Shown here in pieces: positions 51,001 through 60,642 of a DNA stretch of 64,000 nt. Origin of the DNA: Cardiobacterium sp. Marseille-Q4385 (GTDB taxonomy: Bacteria; Pseudomonadota; Gammaproteobacteria; Cardiobacteriales; Cardiobacteriaceae); contig NZ_OU745373.1 of NCBI RefSeq assembly GCF_916618745.1, forward strand, positions 2,184,501 to 2,248,500, in the 5' to 3' direction. The notes beneath the pieces were generated by a model. It did not search any database and was not told where the DNA came from. It worked only from the letters and a program-made list of their open reading frames with translations. The stretch's first letter is position 1. Each line of letters begins with the position of its first letter. A program made the position numbers and the translations under genes.

Positions 51001-52185
51001 TCAGCCGCCGCGCGTGATGTGTTCGCGCAGTTCGGCGGTGTTTTGGTGGATGTCGTAGTGTTGTTCGATGTGGGCGCGGGCGTTGGCGGCGAGGTGTTCG
51101 CCGTAAGCGGGTTTTTCGAGCAGGCGGGTGATGGCTGCGGCGAGGGCGTCCGGGTCGTGCGGCGGCACAAGCAGGCCGGTTTCGCCGTCGTGGATGAGTT
51201 CGGGGATGCCGACGATGTTGGTCGAGATGCACGGGGTGCCGAGCGCCATGGCTTCGACAAGGATGGTCGGCAGGCCGTCGCGGTCGCCGTCGGCGCTGAT
51301 GATGCAGGGGGCGACGAGCATGGCGGCTTGGTGCAGGTAGGCTTTGACTTCGGCCTGGGTGCGGTTGCCGATGAGGTGGACTTGGTCGTCAAGGCCGAGG
51401 GCGGTGATTTGGGCGGCGAGTTCACTGCGTTTGCCGCCCTCGCCGATGATGGTGCATTCGCAGGCGATGCCGTCACGGCGCAGGCGGGCGATGGCGTCGA
51501 TGAGGTGGTTGAAGCCTTTTTTTTCGACGAGGCGGCCGACAGCGAGGATGTGCGGCGGGCGGTCGCGCGGGATCTGGTAGGGGAATTGGTCGAGGTCGAG
51601 GCCGTTGTAGATGCGGTAGATGGGGGCGCTGCTGTGGTATTCGGTGCGCAGGTGGGCGAGGTTGTAGTCGCTCACGGTGATGGTGAAGGCGGCGTCCTGG
51701 ATTTTGGTGGCGAGGTTTACGGGTTCGGCGTAGTGGTGGTAGATGTCTTTGGCGTGAGCGGTGAAGCTGTACGGGATGGCGGCGAAGTGGCCGGCAAGGC
51801 GGGCAATGGTCGCCGCCTGGGTGCCGAAGTGGGCGTGCAGGTGGGTGATGCCGTGTTCGCGCGCGGTGAGGGCGAGGGTGATAGCCTGGCCGATGGTGGC
51901 GGCGTCGTGCTCTTCGCTGAGGGCGAGTTCGGTGTCGAAGTTGGGCAGTTGGGCGTGGGCTTTGCGCAGGTGTTGCCAGTAGAGCAGGGTGTCATGGTAT
52001 TGGTGGCGGATGCGGTGCACGGGCGCGCGCACGCGGGCGATGGCTTCCTGGAAGTGGGTTTCCTGGACGGGGCCCAAGGCGTAGATGCGGATTTTCGCGC
52101 CGGCTTTTTCGTGAGCGAGGATTTCGTTGACGATGAAGGTTTCAGAGAAGCGCGGGTAGCGTTTGAGGACGTAGCCGATGGTCAT
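51001..52185 (-). CDS. Glycosyltransferase, GT4-like (colanic acid type)
   Basis: This 394-residue GT-B enzyme shows Y-P-R-F-S-E-T-F-I-V-N-E-I, the N-terminal signature of colanic-acid-type transferases (WcaL/AmsK group), then H-L-H-A-H-F-G-T, A-V-G-R-L-V-E-K-K-G and E-G-L/D-G-L-P-T-I-L-V-E-A-M-A-L-G-T-P. AAGGAA precedes the ATG, which overlaps the stop of the upstream gene (ATGA). Confidence 0.9.
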   Translation of the reverse strand: MTIGYVLKRYPRFSETFIVNEILAHEKAGAKIRIYALGPVQETHFQEAIARVRAPVHRIRHQYHDTLLYWQHLRKAHAQLPNFDTELALSEEHDAATIGQAITLALTAREHGITHLHAHFGTQAATIARLAGHFAAIPYSFTAHAKDIYHHYAEPVNLATKIQDAAFTITVSDYNLAHLRTEYHSSAPIYRIYNGLDLDQFPYQIPRDRPPHILAVGRLVEKKGFNHLIDAIARLRRDGIACECTIIGEGGKRSELAAQITALGLDDQVHLIGNRTQAEVKAYLHQAAMLVAPCIISADGDRDGLPTILVEAMALGTPCISTNIVGIPELIHDGETGLLVPPHDPDALAAAITRLLEKPAYGEHLAANARAHIEQHYDIHQNTAELREHITRGG

Positions 52186-53342
52186 GGGGTTTCCTTATGG
52201 GTGAGGGTGATGGCGGCTTGCACGAGGTTGGCGAGGCCGTGGTAGTCGAGGTGGTCGCGCGCGTCGGGTAGCGGCGGATGGTCGGCGGCAAGCCAGGCGG
52301 CAAGGGTGTCGGGGTTGAGTTCGTCCGGATGCAGGCAGGCAGCGAGTCCCATCTCGGCGAGGCGGCTGGCGCGTAGCCATTGTTCCTGGCGCGGGCGGAT
52401 GCGCGGCACGAGCAGGGTGCGTTTGTGCAGGGCGAGGGTTTCAAGGGTGGTGTTGTAGCCCGCCATGCTGATGATGGCGGCCGCCCCCTGCATGAGGGCG
52501 AGCGGTTCGGGGGTGAAGTCGCGGGTTTCGCAAGCGGGGTTTTGTGCAAGCAGTTCGGCGAGGTGGGCGCGTTCTGCCGCCGGCATCATGGCACCGGTAA
52601 GGATGATGCCGCGCCAGCCGTCTGGCAGGCGGGTGCGGGCGAAGGTTTCGGCGAGGGTGTAGCCGTCTTGGCCGCCGCCGAGCAGGCAGAGGGCATAGGG
52701 GGGCTCGTTCTGTTCGCCGGATGGGCTGGTTTCCTGGCGCGTGAGCGGGTCGGGGTAGCCGAGGTAGGTGATGGCGGTGTTGTCGAGGGTGTCGAGGTGA
52801 TAGGCGGCAGCGGTGTTGTAGTAGCGCGGGTCGCCGTAGATCCAGACGGCATCGTAGTAGCGGCGGATGGTGTCGAGGGTCGCGAGTTTGTCCCACTGGC
52901 GGGCGACGGTTGCGGGCTCGTCGATGATGTCGCGCAAGCCGAGGGCGATGCGGCAGCCGCGCGCGCGTTGGGCGGCAAGCGCTGCGTCGAGTTCGTTCTG
53001 CGCGCCGCGTGCGACGTTATCGACGATCAGCAGGTCGGGCGCGAAGGCGTCCAGCGCGGCGGCAATGGTGTGGCTGCGCAGGGCGGTAAGGTCGGCGATG
53101 GGGATGTTGAGGTGGCGGGCGCGGTAGTGGCCGTCTGTCTGTTTGTGGTAAGCGGGCAGGGTCAGACTGTCGATGCCGGGCGGCAGCGGGTAGGCACCGC
53201 TTTCACGGATGCCGGAGATGAGCAGGACGGTCGCCGCAAGCGGCGGCTGACTGAGGGCGCGGGCAAGCAGGCTGGTGCGGCGGATGTGGCCGAGGCCCAT
53301 GGTGTCGTGTGAGTAGAGGGCGATGCGGGGGGCTTGGTTCAT
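52182..53342 (-). CDS. Glycosyltransferase-like protein, COG4671/GT28 type
   Basis: This 386-residue protein has Y-S-H-D-T-M-G-L-G-H-I-R-R, as in the COG4671 predicted glycosyltransferases, and a GT28-like C-terminus with S-M-A-G-Y-N-T-T-L-E and P-R-I-R-P-R-Q-E-Q. It is the first gene of the locus and diverges from the PepSY gene across a 121-base gap that should hold both promoters. The product sugar is unknown. Confidence 0.85.
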   Translation of the reverse strand: MNQAPRIALYSHDTMGLGHIRRTSLLARALSQPPLAATVLLISGIRESGAYPLPPGIDSLTLPAYHKQTDGHYRARHLNIPIADLTALRSHTIAAALDAFAPDLLIVDNVARGAQNELDAALAAQRARGCRIALGLRDIIDEPATVARQWDKLATLDTIRRYYDAVWIYGDPRYYNTAAAYHLDTLDNTAITYLGYPDPLTRQETSPSGEQNEPPYALCLLGGGQDGYTLAETFARTRLPDGWRGIILTGAMMPAAERAHLAELLAQNPACETRDFTPEPLALMQGAAAIISMAGYNTTLETLALHKRTLLVPRIRPRQEQWLRASRLAEMGLAACLHPDELNPDTLAAWLAADHPPLPDARDHLDYHGLANLVQAAITLTHKETP

Positions 53343-53463
53343 TGTGTTTTGGCAGGCGTGTTTTTTCGCAGCGCGGATTATGGCAGATGTTCGGTGAATG
53401 GTTTTTGACGGTGCGGTTCATCTTCGGTTTAATCGGGTTTCGCTACGATTAGGAGGTATGAAT

Positions 53464-54159
53464 ATGAAGTTTTTGTTGTTTCCCGCCGCCGGTTTCGGCC
53501 TCGCCATTTGCGCTGCTTTTGCCGCCGATCATGATACGGCGCGCCAGGCGGTGATGGCAGGGCGTTTCAAGCCGCTGGCCGAGATTCTTGCCGCCGTGCA
53601 AACGCGTTATGCCGGGCGGGTGCTCGATGTTGAGCTCGACCGCGATCAGGCCGGGCGCAATGTGTATGAAGTGAAGCTGCTCGCCGCTGACGGTTCGCGC
53701 CGCGAGATTCATATTGACGCGGTCACGGGCAAGGAAGTTTCGCCTACGGCACCGCCACAGTTTTTGTCGATGCCGGTGCTGCTGCGCCAGGTGTTGCTTG
53801 ACCATCCGGGGCGGGTCATCGACGTGGATTTGCGCCATCATCAGAACCGCTTTTTTTATCAGGTGCGGGTGATGGACAAGGACGGCCAGAGCGGCGATGT
53901 ATTCGTCGATGCGGTAACGGGGGCGCCTGTCGCCGAAACCGGTTTCCTGCGCGACGACATGATACCGCTGGCCGATTTGCTGGAAACGCTGCTCAAGCGT
54001 TATCACGGCAACGTGCAGGAAGTGGAATTGAAATACGACCGTGACGCCCGTCCGTTCTACGAAGTGGATTTGCAACTCGACAGCGGTATGCTGGTTGAAG
54101 TGTCGCTTGACCCGTTCAACGGCCACATCCTCAGCGAAGACGAAATCGAGGTGCGCTGA
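53464..54159 (+). CDS. Periplasmic protein with three PepSY-like repeats
   Basis: This 231-residue protein has a signal peptide (about 1-20, ending C-A-A-F-A-A) and three tandem repeats (about 25-92, 98-160 and 161-229), each with a helix followed by V-x-D/E-V-E/D-L and a D-A-V-T-G or D-P-F-N-G turn typical of PepSY domains. PepSY proteins are often partners or modulators of sensor kinases; here the stop overlaps the response-regulator start (TGATG). The ATG at 53464 has AGGAGG at an ideal 7-base distance, unlike 53458. Confidence 0.85.
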   Translation: MKFLLFPAAGFGLAICAAFAADHDTARQAVMAGRFKPLAEILAAVQTRYAGRVLDVELDRDQAGRNVYEVKLLAADGSRREIHIDAVTGKEVSPTAPPQFLSMPVLLRQVLLDHPGRVIDVDLRHHQNRFFYQVRVMDKDGQSGDVFVDAVTGAPVAETGFLRDDMIPLADLLETLLKRYHGNVQEVELKYDRDARPFYEVDLQLDSGMLVEVSLDPFNGHILSEDEIEVR

Positions 54160-54848
54160 TGCGGGTGCTGATAGTCGAAGACGATCGCGAACTGGCGCAG
54201 AGCCTTGCTTCGCACCTGCGCGAGTCCGGCATGATTGTCGAACTCGCGCACGAGGGCAACGATGCCGCCTTCCTCGGCTGTACCGAAGACTACGATGCCG
54301 CCGTGCTTGACCTCGGTCTGCCCGGCATGGACGGCGTGTCGCTGCTCACCCACTGGCGCGAAGAAGGGCGCCGTTTCCCCGTGCTTATCCTTACCGGACG
54401 CAGCCGCTGGAGCGACAAACTCGCCGGATTCAGCGCCGGCGCAGACGACTTCCTCACCAAACCCTTCCTCTTTGAAGAAGTCGTACTGCGCCTGCGCGCC
54501 CTGCTGCGCCGCGCCCACGGTCACGCCGACCCCGTGCTGCAAGTCGGTGCGCTGGCCTACGATACCTTGCAGGGACGCTTTCTCTACGAAGGCCGCCGCC
54601 TCGCGCTCACCGCCCAGGAAGAACGCATCCTCGCCTACCTCATGCACCGGCCCGGCGTCGTCATCAGCCGCAGCGAAATTCTCGAACACGTCTATGCCCG
54701 CGACAGCGACCCCGATTCCAACGCGCTGGACGTCCTCATTGGCCGCATCCGCCGCAAACTGGGCGCGCCGCTCCTGCAAACCGTGCGCGGACGCGGCTTC
54801 CTGCTTGCCGATCCGGCCGACAACCCCGGCGAAGGCGAAGAACCATGA
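54159..54848 (+). CDS. OmpR/PhoP-family response regulator
   Basis: This 229-residue regulator has a receiver domain (E-D-D near 7-9, phospho-Asp near 51 in A-V-L-D-L-G-L-P-G, Lys in T-K-P-F) and a winged-helix domain with R-G-R-G-F-L-L at its end. It belongs to the PmrA/QseB-like group by overall sequence. It overlaps both the PepSY gene and the kinase gene. Likely targets are the adjacent ugd and perhaps the divergent glycosyltransferase run. Confidence 0.92.
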   Translation: MRVLIVEDDRELAQSLASHLRESGMIVELAHEGNDAAFLGCTEDYDAAVLDLGLPGMDGVSLLTHWREEGRRFPVLILTGRSRWSDKLAGFSAGADDFLTKPFLFEEVVLRLRALLRRAHGHADPVLQVGALAYDTLQGRFLYEGRRLALTAQEERILAYLMHRPGVVISRSEILEHVYARDSDPDSNALDVLIGRIRRKLGAPLLQTVRGRGFLLADPADNPGEGEEP

Positions 54849-56176
54849 ACCCCCGCTTTGGCCTCGCCCAGCGCCTGCTCTGGCTGGGCGTTATCACCAC
54901 CGTGCTTGTCCTTGGCGTGAGCGGCTTCGTCCTGCGTGACCGCCTGCATGACACCATCCTGCGCAGCCTCGCTGCCTCGCTCAACGAACGCGCCGACCGC
55001 ATCAGCGCCAGCATGCGCCTTGGCGACAGCGGCCACATCTTCCAGGACGCCGACCTCGTGCCGGACGAATTCCGCACCATCTTCTCCGGCTGGTACTGGC
55101 AACTCGAAGCCGGCAAAAACAACAAACACTCGCGCTCCCTGTGGGACAGCAGCCTGCCGCTTGCCCAGGCAAAGGCTTGCAGCGACGACCCCGAACTCTA
55201 CCGTCTTACCGGCCCCACCGGTGAAGCCCTGCTCGGCATTCGCCGCCCCCTGGACATAGGCGGACAAACCCCAACGCTCTACCTCTTTGGCCCGGCAGAC
55301 GCCACCCTGGACGAACTCAAACGCATCGACCGCGTCCTCCTCATCAGCCTCGGCATCCTCGCGCTGACCCTGCTCGTCTCCCTGTGGCTGCAAGTGCGCC
55401 TCGGCCTGCGCCCGCTGCGCCGCTTGTATCGCGCCCTGCGCGACGTCCAAAACGGCGACGCCAGCCGCGTCGGCAGCGGCTACAGCCCCGACCTTGACCC
55501 GCTTGCCGCCGAAATGGACGAAGTATTAGAACGCAACGCCCGCATCGTCGAACGCGCGCGCGGACACGCCGCCGACCTCAGCCACGCCCTGAAAAAACCG
55601 CTGGCGCTGCTCACCGCCGAAAGCGGCAACGGCCAAGTTGATGGCGAGAAAATCCGCAACCAGACCGACACCATGCTGCGCCTCATCGAACGCCACCTGG
55701 CGCGCGCAGGCAGCGGCGCGGGCGACGTGCGCCGCATCGACACCGCCGCCTGCGTCAAAAACCTCCTCACCCTCATGCGCCAACTGCACGGCGCGCGCAA
55801 CCTTACCTGGCACATGGACGTGCGCGGCGACACCCACATCCGCGCCGAACAAACCGACATCGAAGAAGTCCTCGGCAACATCCTCGACAACGCCGGCAAA
55901 TGGGCAAAAAACCGCATCAACATCCATATCCAACACCACGGCGCAGAAAAAGGACGCGGCAGCGTCGAAATCCGCGTCGAAGACGACGGCTGCGGCCTCA
56001 GTGACGAAGACATGGCCCGCGCCACACGGCGTGGCTCCCGCTTCGACGAAGGCACAGCGGGCAGCGGCCTCGGCCTTGCTATCGCCGCTGACATCACCGA
56101 CACCTACGGCGGCAGCCTGGAACTCGCGCGCAGCCCGCTCGGCGGCCTGCAAATCACCCTGCACCTGCCCTGCTGA
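54845..56176 (+). CDS. Sensor histidine kinase
   Basis: This 443-residue kinase has two transmembrane helices (about 11-30 and 158-178) around a periplasmic sensor of ~125 residues, a short HAMP-like linker, the H-box D-L-S-H-A-L-K-K-P near 245, N-box N-I-L-D-N-A-G-K-W, and G-boxes D-D-G-C-G-L and G-S-G-L-G-L-A-I. It is PhoQ-like in layout. ATGA overlap with the regulator gene. The signal is unknown; the PepSY protein is the obvious partner to test. Confidence 0.9.
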   Translation: MNPRFGLAQRLLWLGVITTVLVLGVSGFVLRDRLHDTILRSLAASLNERADRISASMRLGDSGHIFQDADLVPDEFRTIFSGWYWQLEAGKNNKHSRSLWDSSLPLAQAKACSDDPELYRLTGPTGEALLGIRRPLDIGGQTPTLYLFGPADATLDELKRIDRVLLISLGILALTLLVSLWLQVRLGLRPLRRLYRALRDVQNGDASRVGSGYSPDLDPLAAEMDEVLERNARIVERARGHAADLSHALKKPLALLTAESGNGQVDGEKIRNQTDTMLRLIERHLARAGSGAGDVRRIDTAACVKNLLTLMRQLHGARNLTWHMDVRGDTHIRAEQTDIEEVLGNILDNAGKWAKNRINIHIQHHGAEKGRGSVEIRVEDDGCGLSDEDMARATRRGSRFDEGTAGSGLGLAIAADITDTYGGSLELARSPLGGLQITLHLPC

Positions 56177-56224
56177 CGGACGCGCACCCCACCAGAATCC
56201 CTCACACAACAAAAAGGAACCCAC

Positions 56225-57571
56225 ATGAACATAGTCATCATCGGAACCGGATACGTTGGCCTCGTCGCTGGCGGCTGCTTCGCCGAAATCGGCCACCACG
56301 TCACCTGCGTGGACATCTGTCCGAAGAAAATCAACGGCCTCAAACAAGGCCAACTGCCCATCTACGAACCTGGCCTGGATGAAATCGTCGCCAGAAACAC
56401 CGCCGCCGGACGCCTGCACTTCACCACCAACCTCGCTGACGCCGCCCCGGATGCTGACGCCTACTGCATCGCCGTCGGCACCCCGCCGGACGAAGACGGC
56501 TCGGCCGACCTGCAATACGTCCTCGCTGCCGCCAGAGAAATCGGCCAGCACCTCGCCCGCCCCGCCGTCATCATCAACAAATCCACCGTTCCCGTCGGCA
56601 CCGCCGAAAAAGTGCGCGCGGCCGTCAGCGAAAGCCTCACGGCGCGCGGCGCGGACATCCCCTACCACGTCGCCTCCAACCCCGAATTCCTCAAAGAAGG
56701 CGTAGCCATCGGCGACTTCATGCAGCCTGACCGCATCATCATCGGCGCAGACAGCGAAGAAGCCCTCAACCAGCTACAAACCCTCTACGCCCCGCTGACC
56801 GAACGCGGCGCCCGCCTCATCCACATGGCCGTGCGCGACGCCGAAATGACCAAATACGCAGCCAACGCCATGCTCGCCACCCGCATCTCCTTCATGAACG
56901 AAATCGCCGGACTCTGCGAAAAACTTGGCGTGGACGTCGAAAACGTCCGCCTCGGCATCGGCAGCGACAGCCGCATCGGCCACCGCTTCATCGCGCCGGG
57001 CGCGGGCTACGGCGGCTCCTGCTTCCCCAAAGACGTGCGCGCGCTGGTCAACATGGCCGAAAACGCAGGTTACGACCCGCACGTCCTGCACGCCGTCGAA
57101 ACCCGCAACCACCAACAAAAAAACCGCCTCTACCAAAAACTCTGCGCCGAACTGGGCGACGACCTCAGCGGCAAAACCATCGCCGTGTGGGGGCTGGCCT
57201 TCAAACCCGGCACCGACGACATGCGCGAAGCACCCAGCCTCGCCCTCATCCACGCCCTGCTTGATGCCGGGGCCAAAGTGCGCGCCTACGACCCCGTCGC
57301 CCTGCACACCGCCAGCCGCGCCCTGCCACATGCCGCCCAGGAAAACGGCGACCTGTTGCTACTTGACGACCAATACAGCGCCGTGGATGGCGCCGACGCC
57401 CTCATCCTCGTCACCGAATGGGAACACTTCCGCGAACCGGACTTCAACACCCTGCGCGCCCGTATGCACCGCGCGCTCTTCATCGACGGCCGCAACCAGT
57501 TCCATCCGGACGACATGCACCGCCACGGCTTCCGCTACATCGGCGTAGGACGCGGCCACGCCATCGCCTGA
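56225..57571 (+). CDS. ugd: UDP-glucose 6-dehydrogenase
   Basis: Ugd oxidises UDP-glucose to UDP-glucuronate with NAD. The 448 residues contain the Rossmann motif G-T-G-Y-V-G-L-V near 8, S-T-V-P-V-G-T and the catalytic Cys in G-G-S-C-F-P-K-D near 267. AAGGAA precedes the ATG, 48 bases after the kinase stop. UDP-glucuronate would feed a glycan or lipid A aminoarabinose pathway; the neighbouring transferases favour a glycan. Confidence 0.95.
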   Translation: MNIVIIGTGYVGLVAGGCFAEIGHHVTCVDICPKKINGLKQGQLPIYEPGLDEIVARNTAAGRLHFTTNLADAAPDADAYCIAVGTPPDEDGSADLQYVLAAAREIGQHLARPAVIINKSTVPVGTAEKVRAAVSESLTARGADIPYHVASNPEFLKEGVAIGDFMQPDRIIIGADSEEALNQLQTLYAPLTERGARLIHMAVRDAEMTKYAANAMLATRISFMNEIAGLCEKLGVDVENVRLGIGSDSRIGHRFIAPGAGYGGSCFPKDVRALVNMAENAGYDPHVLHAVETRNHQQKNRLYQKLCAELGDDLSGKTIAVWGLAFKPGTDDMREAPSLALIHALLDAGAKVRAYDPVALHTASRALPHAAQENGDLLLLDDQYSAVDGADALILVTEWEHFREPDFNTLRARMHRALFIDGRNQFHPDDMHRHGFRYIGVGRGHAIA

Positions 57572-57614
57572 ACCTTGTAACCCTTTCCTGTCACCTCTGC
57601 CCTGCAGGCAGCTG

Positions 57615-57641
57615 CCCCTTCCTCGCGAAGGGGATTTTTTT
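57615..57641 (+). terminator. Terminator of ugd
   Basis: CCCCTTC-CTCGC-GAAGGGG followed by A and a run of seven T's, 43 bases after the stop. Confidence 0.85.
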
Positions 57642-57649
57642 GCCTGAAA

Positions 57650-57698
57650 CCCACCAAGCGGGATAAACACTGGCCTCGCCAAGCGGCGTAAATATGGG
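57650..57698. repeat. Two tandem 25-bp-family units
   Basis: CCCACCAAGCGGGATAAACA (57650-57669) continuing CTGG, then CCTCGCCAAGCGGCGTAAAT (57674-57693), are the same units as the 45478 array. A hairpin (57715-57738, CAGGGC...GCCCTG) follows and may end rdgB on the minus strand. Confidence 0.7.
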
Positions 57699-57742
57699 GT
57701 TTTCAGGAAAGGGCAGGGCGGCTTGAAAGCTGCCCTGTGTCG

Positions 57743-58335
57743 TTATTTTTCTTCAGCGATACGCCGATAAGCGGCAGCAAAGGCGGCAAGCGCCTGCGCA
57801 CGGTGGCTGAGGCGGTTTTTTTCGTCCGTTGTCAGTTCGGCGGCGGTTTGCGTGTAGCCGTCCGGGATGAAGAGCGGGTCATAGCCGAAGCCGCCGTCGC
57901 CGCGCGGGGTGTCGGTGATGTGTCCGTGCCACAGCCCTTCTGCGATGAGCGGCAGAGGGTCGTCGGCGTGGCGCAGGTAAACGATGAGGCAGACGTAGTA
58001 AGCACGGCGGTCGCTGTGATTGGCAAGGGCGGCGAGCAGTTTGCGGTTGTTGCCGGCGTCGCCTTCGTCGCTGTAGCGCGCCGAGTAGATGCCGGGCGCG
58101 CCGCCGAGTGCCGGCACGCACAGGCCGGAGTCGTCGGCAATGGCGGGCAGGCCGCTGATGGCGGCGGCATGGCGTGCCTTGATGAGCGCGTTTTCGATAA
58201 AGGTCGTGCCGGTTTCCGCGACCTCTCCGATACCAAAATCGCTTTGCGGCTGGATATGAATGTCGCTGGCGGCGAGGATGGCACCGAGTTCGCGGATTTT
58301 TTTGCCGTTGTTGCTGGCCAGCACGATGCGGTTCT

Positions 58336-58339
<4 letters not shown>
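57743..58339 (-). CDS. rdgB: dITP/XTP pyrophosphatase (RdgB/HAM1)
   Basis: RdgB removes non-canonical purine nucleotides. The 198 residues begin with V-L-A-S-N-N-G-K-K-I-R-E-L and contain D-D-S-G-L-C-V-P-A-L-G-G and G-F-G-Y-D-P-L-F-I-P, all family signatures. The ATG overlaps the rph stop (ATGA), the usual pairing. Confidence 0.95.
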
Positions 58340-59052
<713 letters not shown>

Positions 59053-59108
59053 GATGATTCCTTGGTTTTGTTAGCAGGCGGGCATTATGCGGTGCGGCTA
59101 CTGATGTG

Positions 59109-59133
59109 AGAAGCCCCCGGCGGAGCGGGGGCC
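59109..59133 (-). terminator. Hairpin after lpd
   Basis: On the minus strand GGCCCCCGC-TCCG-CCGGGGGCTT lies just past the lpd stop at 59140. No long T run follows, so strength is uncertain. Confidence 0.6.
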
Positions 59134-59139
59134 TGGTTT

Positions 59140-60564
59140 TCAGGAGCGTTTTTTCGGGTTGGCCTTGTGTATCGCGCGGCCGTCCACGGCAAGGGCGGCT
59201 TCGTGGATGGCTTCGGCCAGCGTTGGGTGGGCGTGCATGGTGCGGGCGATGTCTTCGCTTGCTGCGTAGTATTCCATCGCCACGGCGAGTTCGTGGATGA
59301 GTTCGGAGGCGTTCGGGCCGATGATGTGTGCGCCGAGGATTTCATCCGTGTTGCTGTCGCAGAGGATTTTCACGAAGCCTTCCGCTGCGCCGAGGGCTTT
59401 GGCGCGGCCGTTCGCAGCGAAGGGGAAGTCGCCTTTTTGGTAGTCGATACCTGCCGCTTTGAGTTGTTCTTCATTTTGTCCCAGCCACGCCATTTCCGGG
59501 TGGGTGTAGATGATGGCGGGGATGAGGTCGTATCTGACATGTCCCGCCTGGCCGTCGATGATTTCGGCGACCATCACGCCTTCTTCGCTGGCTTTGTGCG
59601 CGAGCATGGCGCCGCGCACGCAGTCGCCGATGGCGTACACGCCGGGTTCGGCGGTGGCGCAGTGTTCATCCACTTCGATGTAGCCGCGTGCATCCAGGGT
59701 GACTTTGCAGCCTGCACCGATGACGCCGACGGTATTGGGTTTGCGGCCGACGGCAACGAGCAGTTTGTTCACGCTGAGTTGTTGTTCGCCGTTTTTGTCC
59801 TGGTAGGTGACGGTCACTTGGCCGCCCTGCACTTCGGCTTTGCTGACTTTGGCGCCGAGGCGGATGTCGAGGCCCTGTTTTTTGAGGTGTTTTTGCGCTT
59901 CGCGTGCGAGTTGGCGGTCGGCCATTGGCAGGAGGTCGTCCACGGCTTCGAGGATGGTGACTTCGGCACCGGCGGCACGCCAGACGCTGCCAAGTTCGAG
60001 GCCGATGACGCCTGCTCCAATGATGCCGAGATGTTCGGGCACGGCGGTGAGCGACAGGGCTTCGTTGGAGCTGATGATGTGGGTGCCGTCCATTTTGGCG
60101 ACGGGGATGTCCACCGGCACGGAGCCGACGGCGAGGATGACGGCTTTTGTCGCCTGGGTTTGGCTGACGCTGCCGTCCGCGGCGGTGATGGCGACGGTTT
60201 TGTTGGCGAGGAGTTGTCCGCGTCCTTGCAGCCAGTCGATGCCGTTTGCTTTGAAGAGTTGGGCGATGCCGCCGGTGAGTTGTTTGACGATGTCGTCTTT
60301 GCGGGCAATCATCGTGGCCACATCGAGGGTGGCAGTGCCGGTGCCGATGCCGTGTGCGGCGCTGTCGTACTGGATTTTTTCGTAGAAGGCGGTGCTTTCA
60401 AGCAGGGCTTTGGACGGGATGCAGCCGACGTTCAGGCAGGTGCCGCCGAGGGTCGCAGCGGCTTCGACGCAGGCGGTTTTGTAGCCAAGCTGGGCGGCGC
60501 GGATGGCGGCAACGTAGCCACCGGGGCCGCCGCCGATGACGATGATGTCGTAGGTTGGGTTCAT
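59140..60564 (-). CDS. lpd: Dihydrolipoyl dehydrogenase (E3)
   Basis: E3 reoxidises lipoyl groups of 2-oxoacid dehydrogenases. The 474 residues carry the FAD motif G-G-G-P-G-G-Y-V, redox-active G-G-T-C-L-N-V-G-C-I-P-S-K, NAD motif G-I-I-G-A-G-V-I-G-L and the His-Glu pair H-A-H-P-T-L-A-E-A. AAGGA precedes the ATG. It is the third component of the sucA-sucB complex encoded just upstream, with two small genes in between. Confidence 0.96.
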   Translation of the reverse strand: MNPTYDIIVIGGGPGGYVAAIRAAQLGYKTACVEAAATLGGTCLNVGCIPSKALLESTAFYEKIQYDSAAHGIGTGTATLDVATMIARKDDIVKQLTGGIAQLFKANGIDWLQGRGQLLANKTVAITAADGSVSQTQATKAVILAVGSVPVDIPVAKMDGTHIISSNEALSLTAVPEHLGIIGAGVIGLELGSVWRAAGAEVTILEAVDDLLPMADRQLAREAQKHLKKQGLDIRLGAKVSKAEVQGGQVTVTYQDKNGEQQLSVNKLLVAVGRKPNTVGVIGAGCKVTLDARGYIEVDEHCATAEPGVYAIGDCVRGAMLAHKASEEGVMVAEIIDGQAGHVRYDLIPAIIYTHPEMAWLGQNEEQLKAAGIDYQKGDFPFAANGRAKALGAAEGFVKILCDSNTDEILGAHIIGPNASELIHELAVAMEYYAASEDIARTMHAHPTLAEAIHEAALAVDGRAIHKANPKKRS

Positions 60565-60642
60565 GGGTGTTGTCCTTAGGTTTTGAGTGATGGGGTGATT
60601 GCCGCAAGTCCAGGTTTTATCCCGCTTGGCGGGTGGTTGGTA

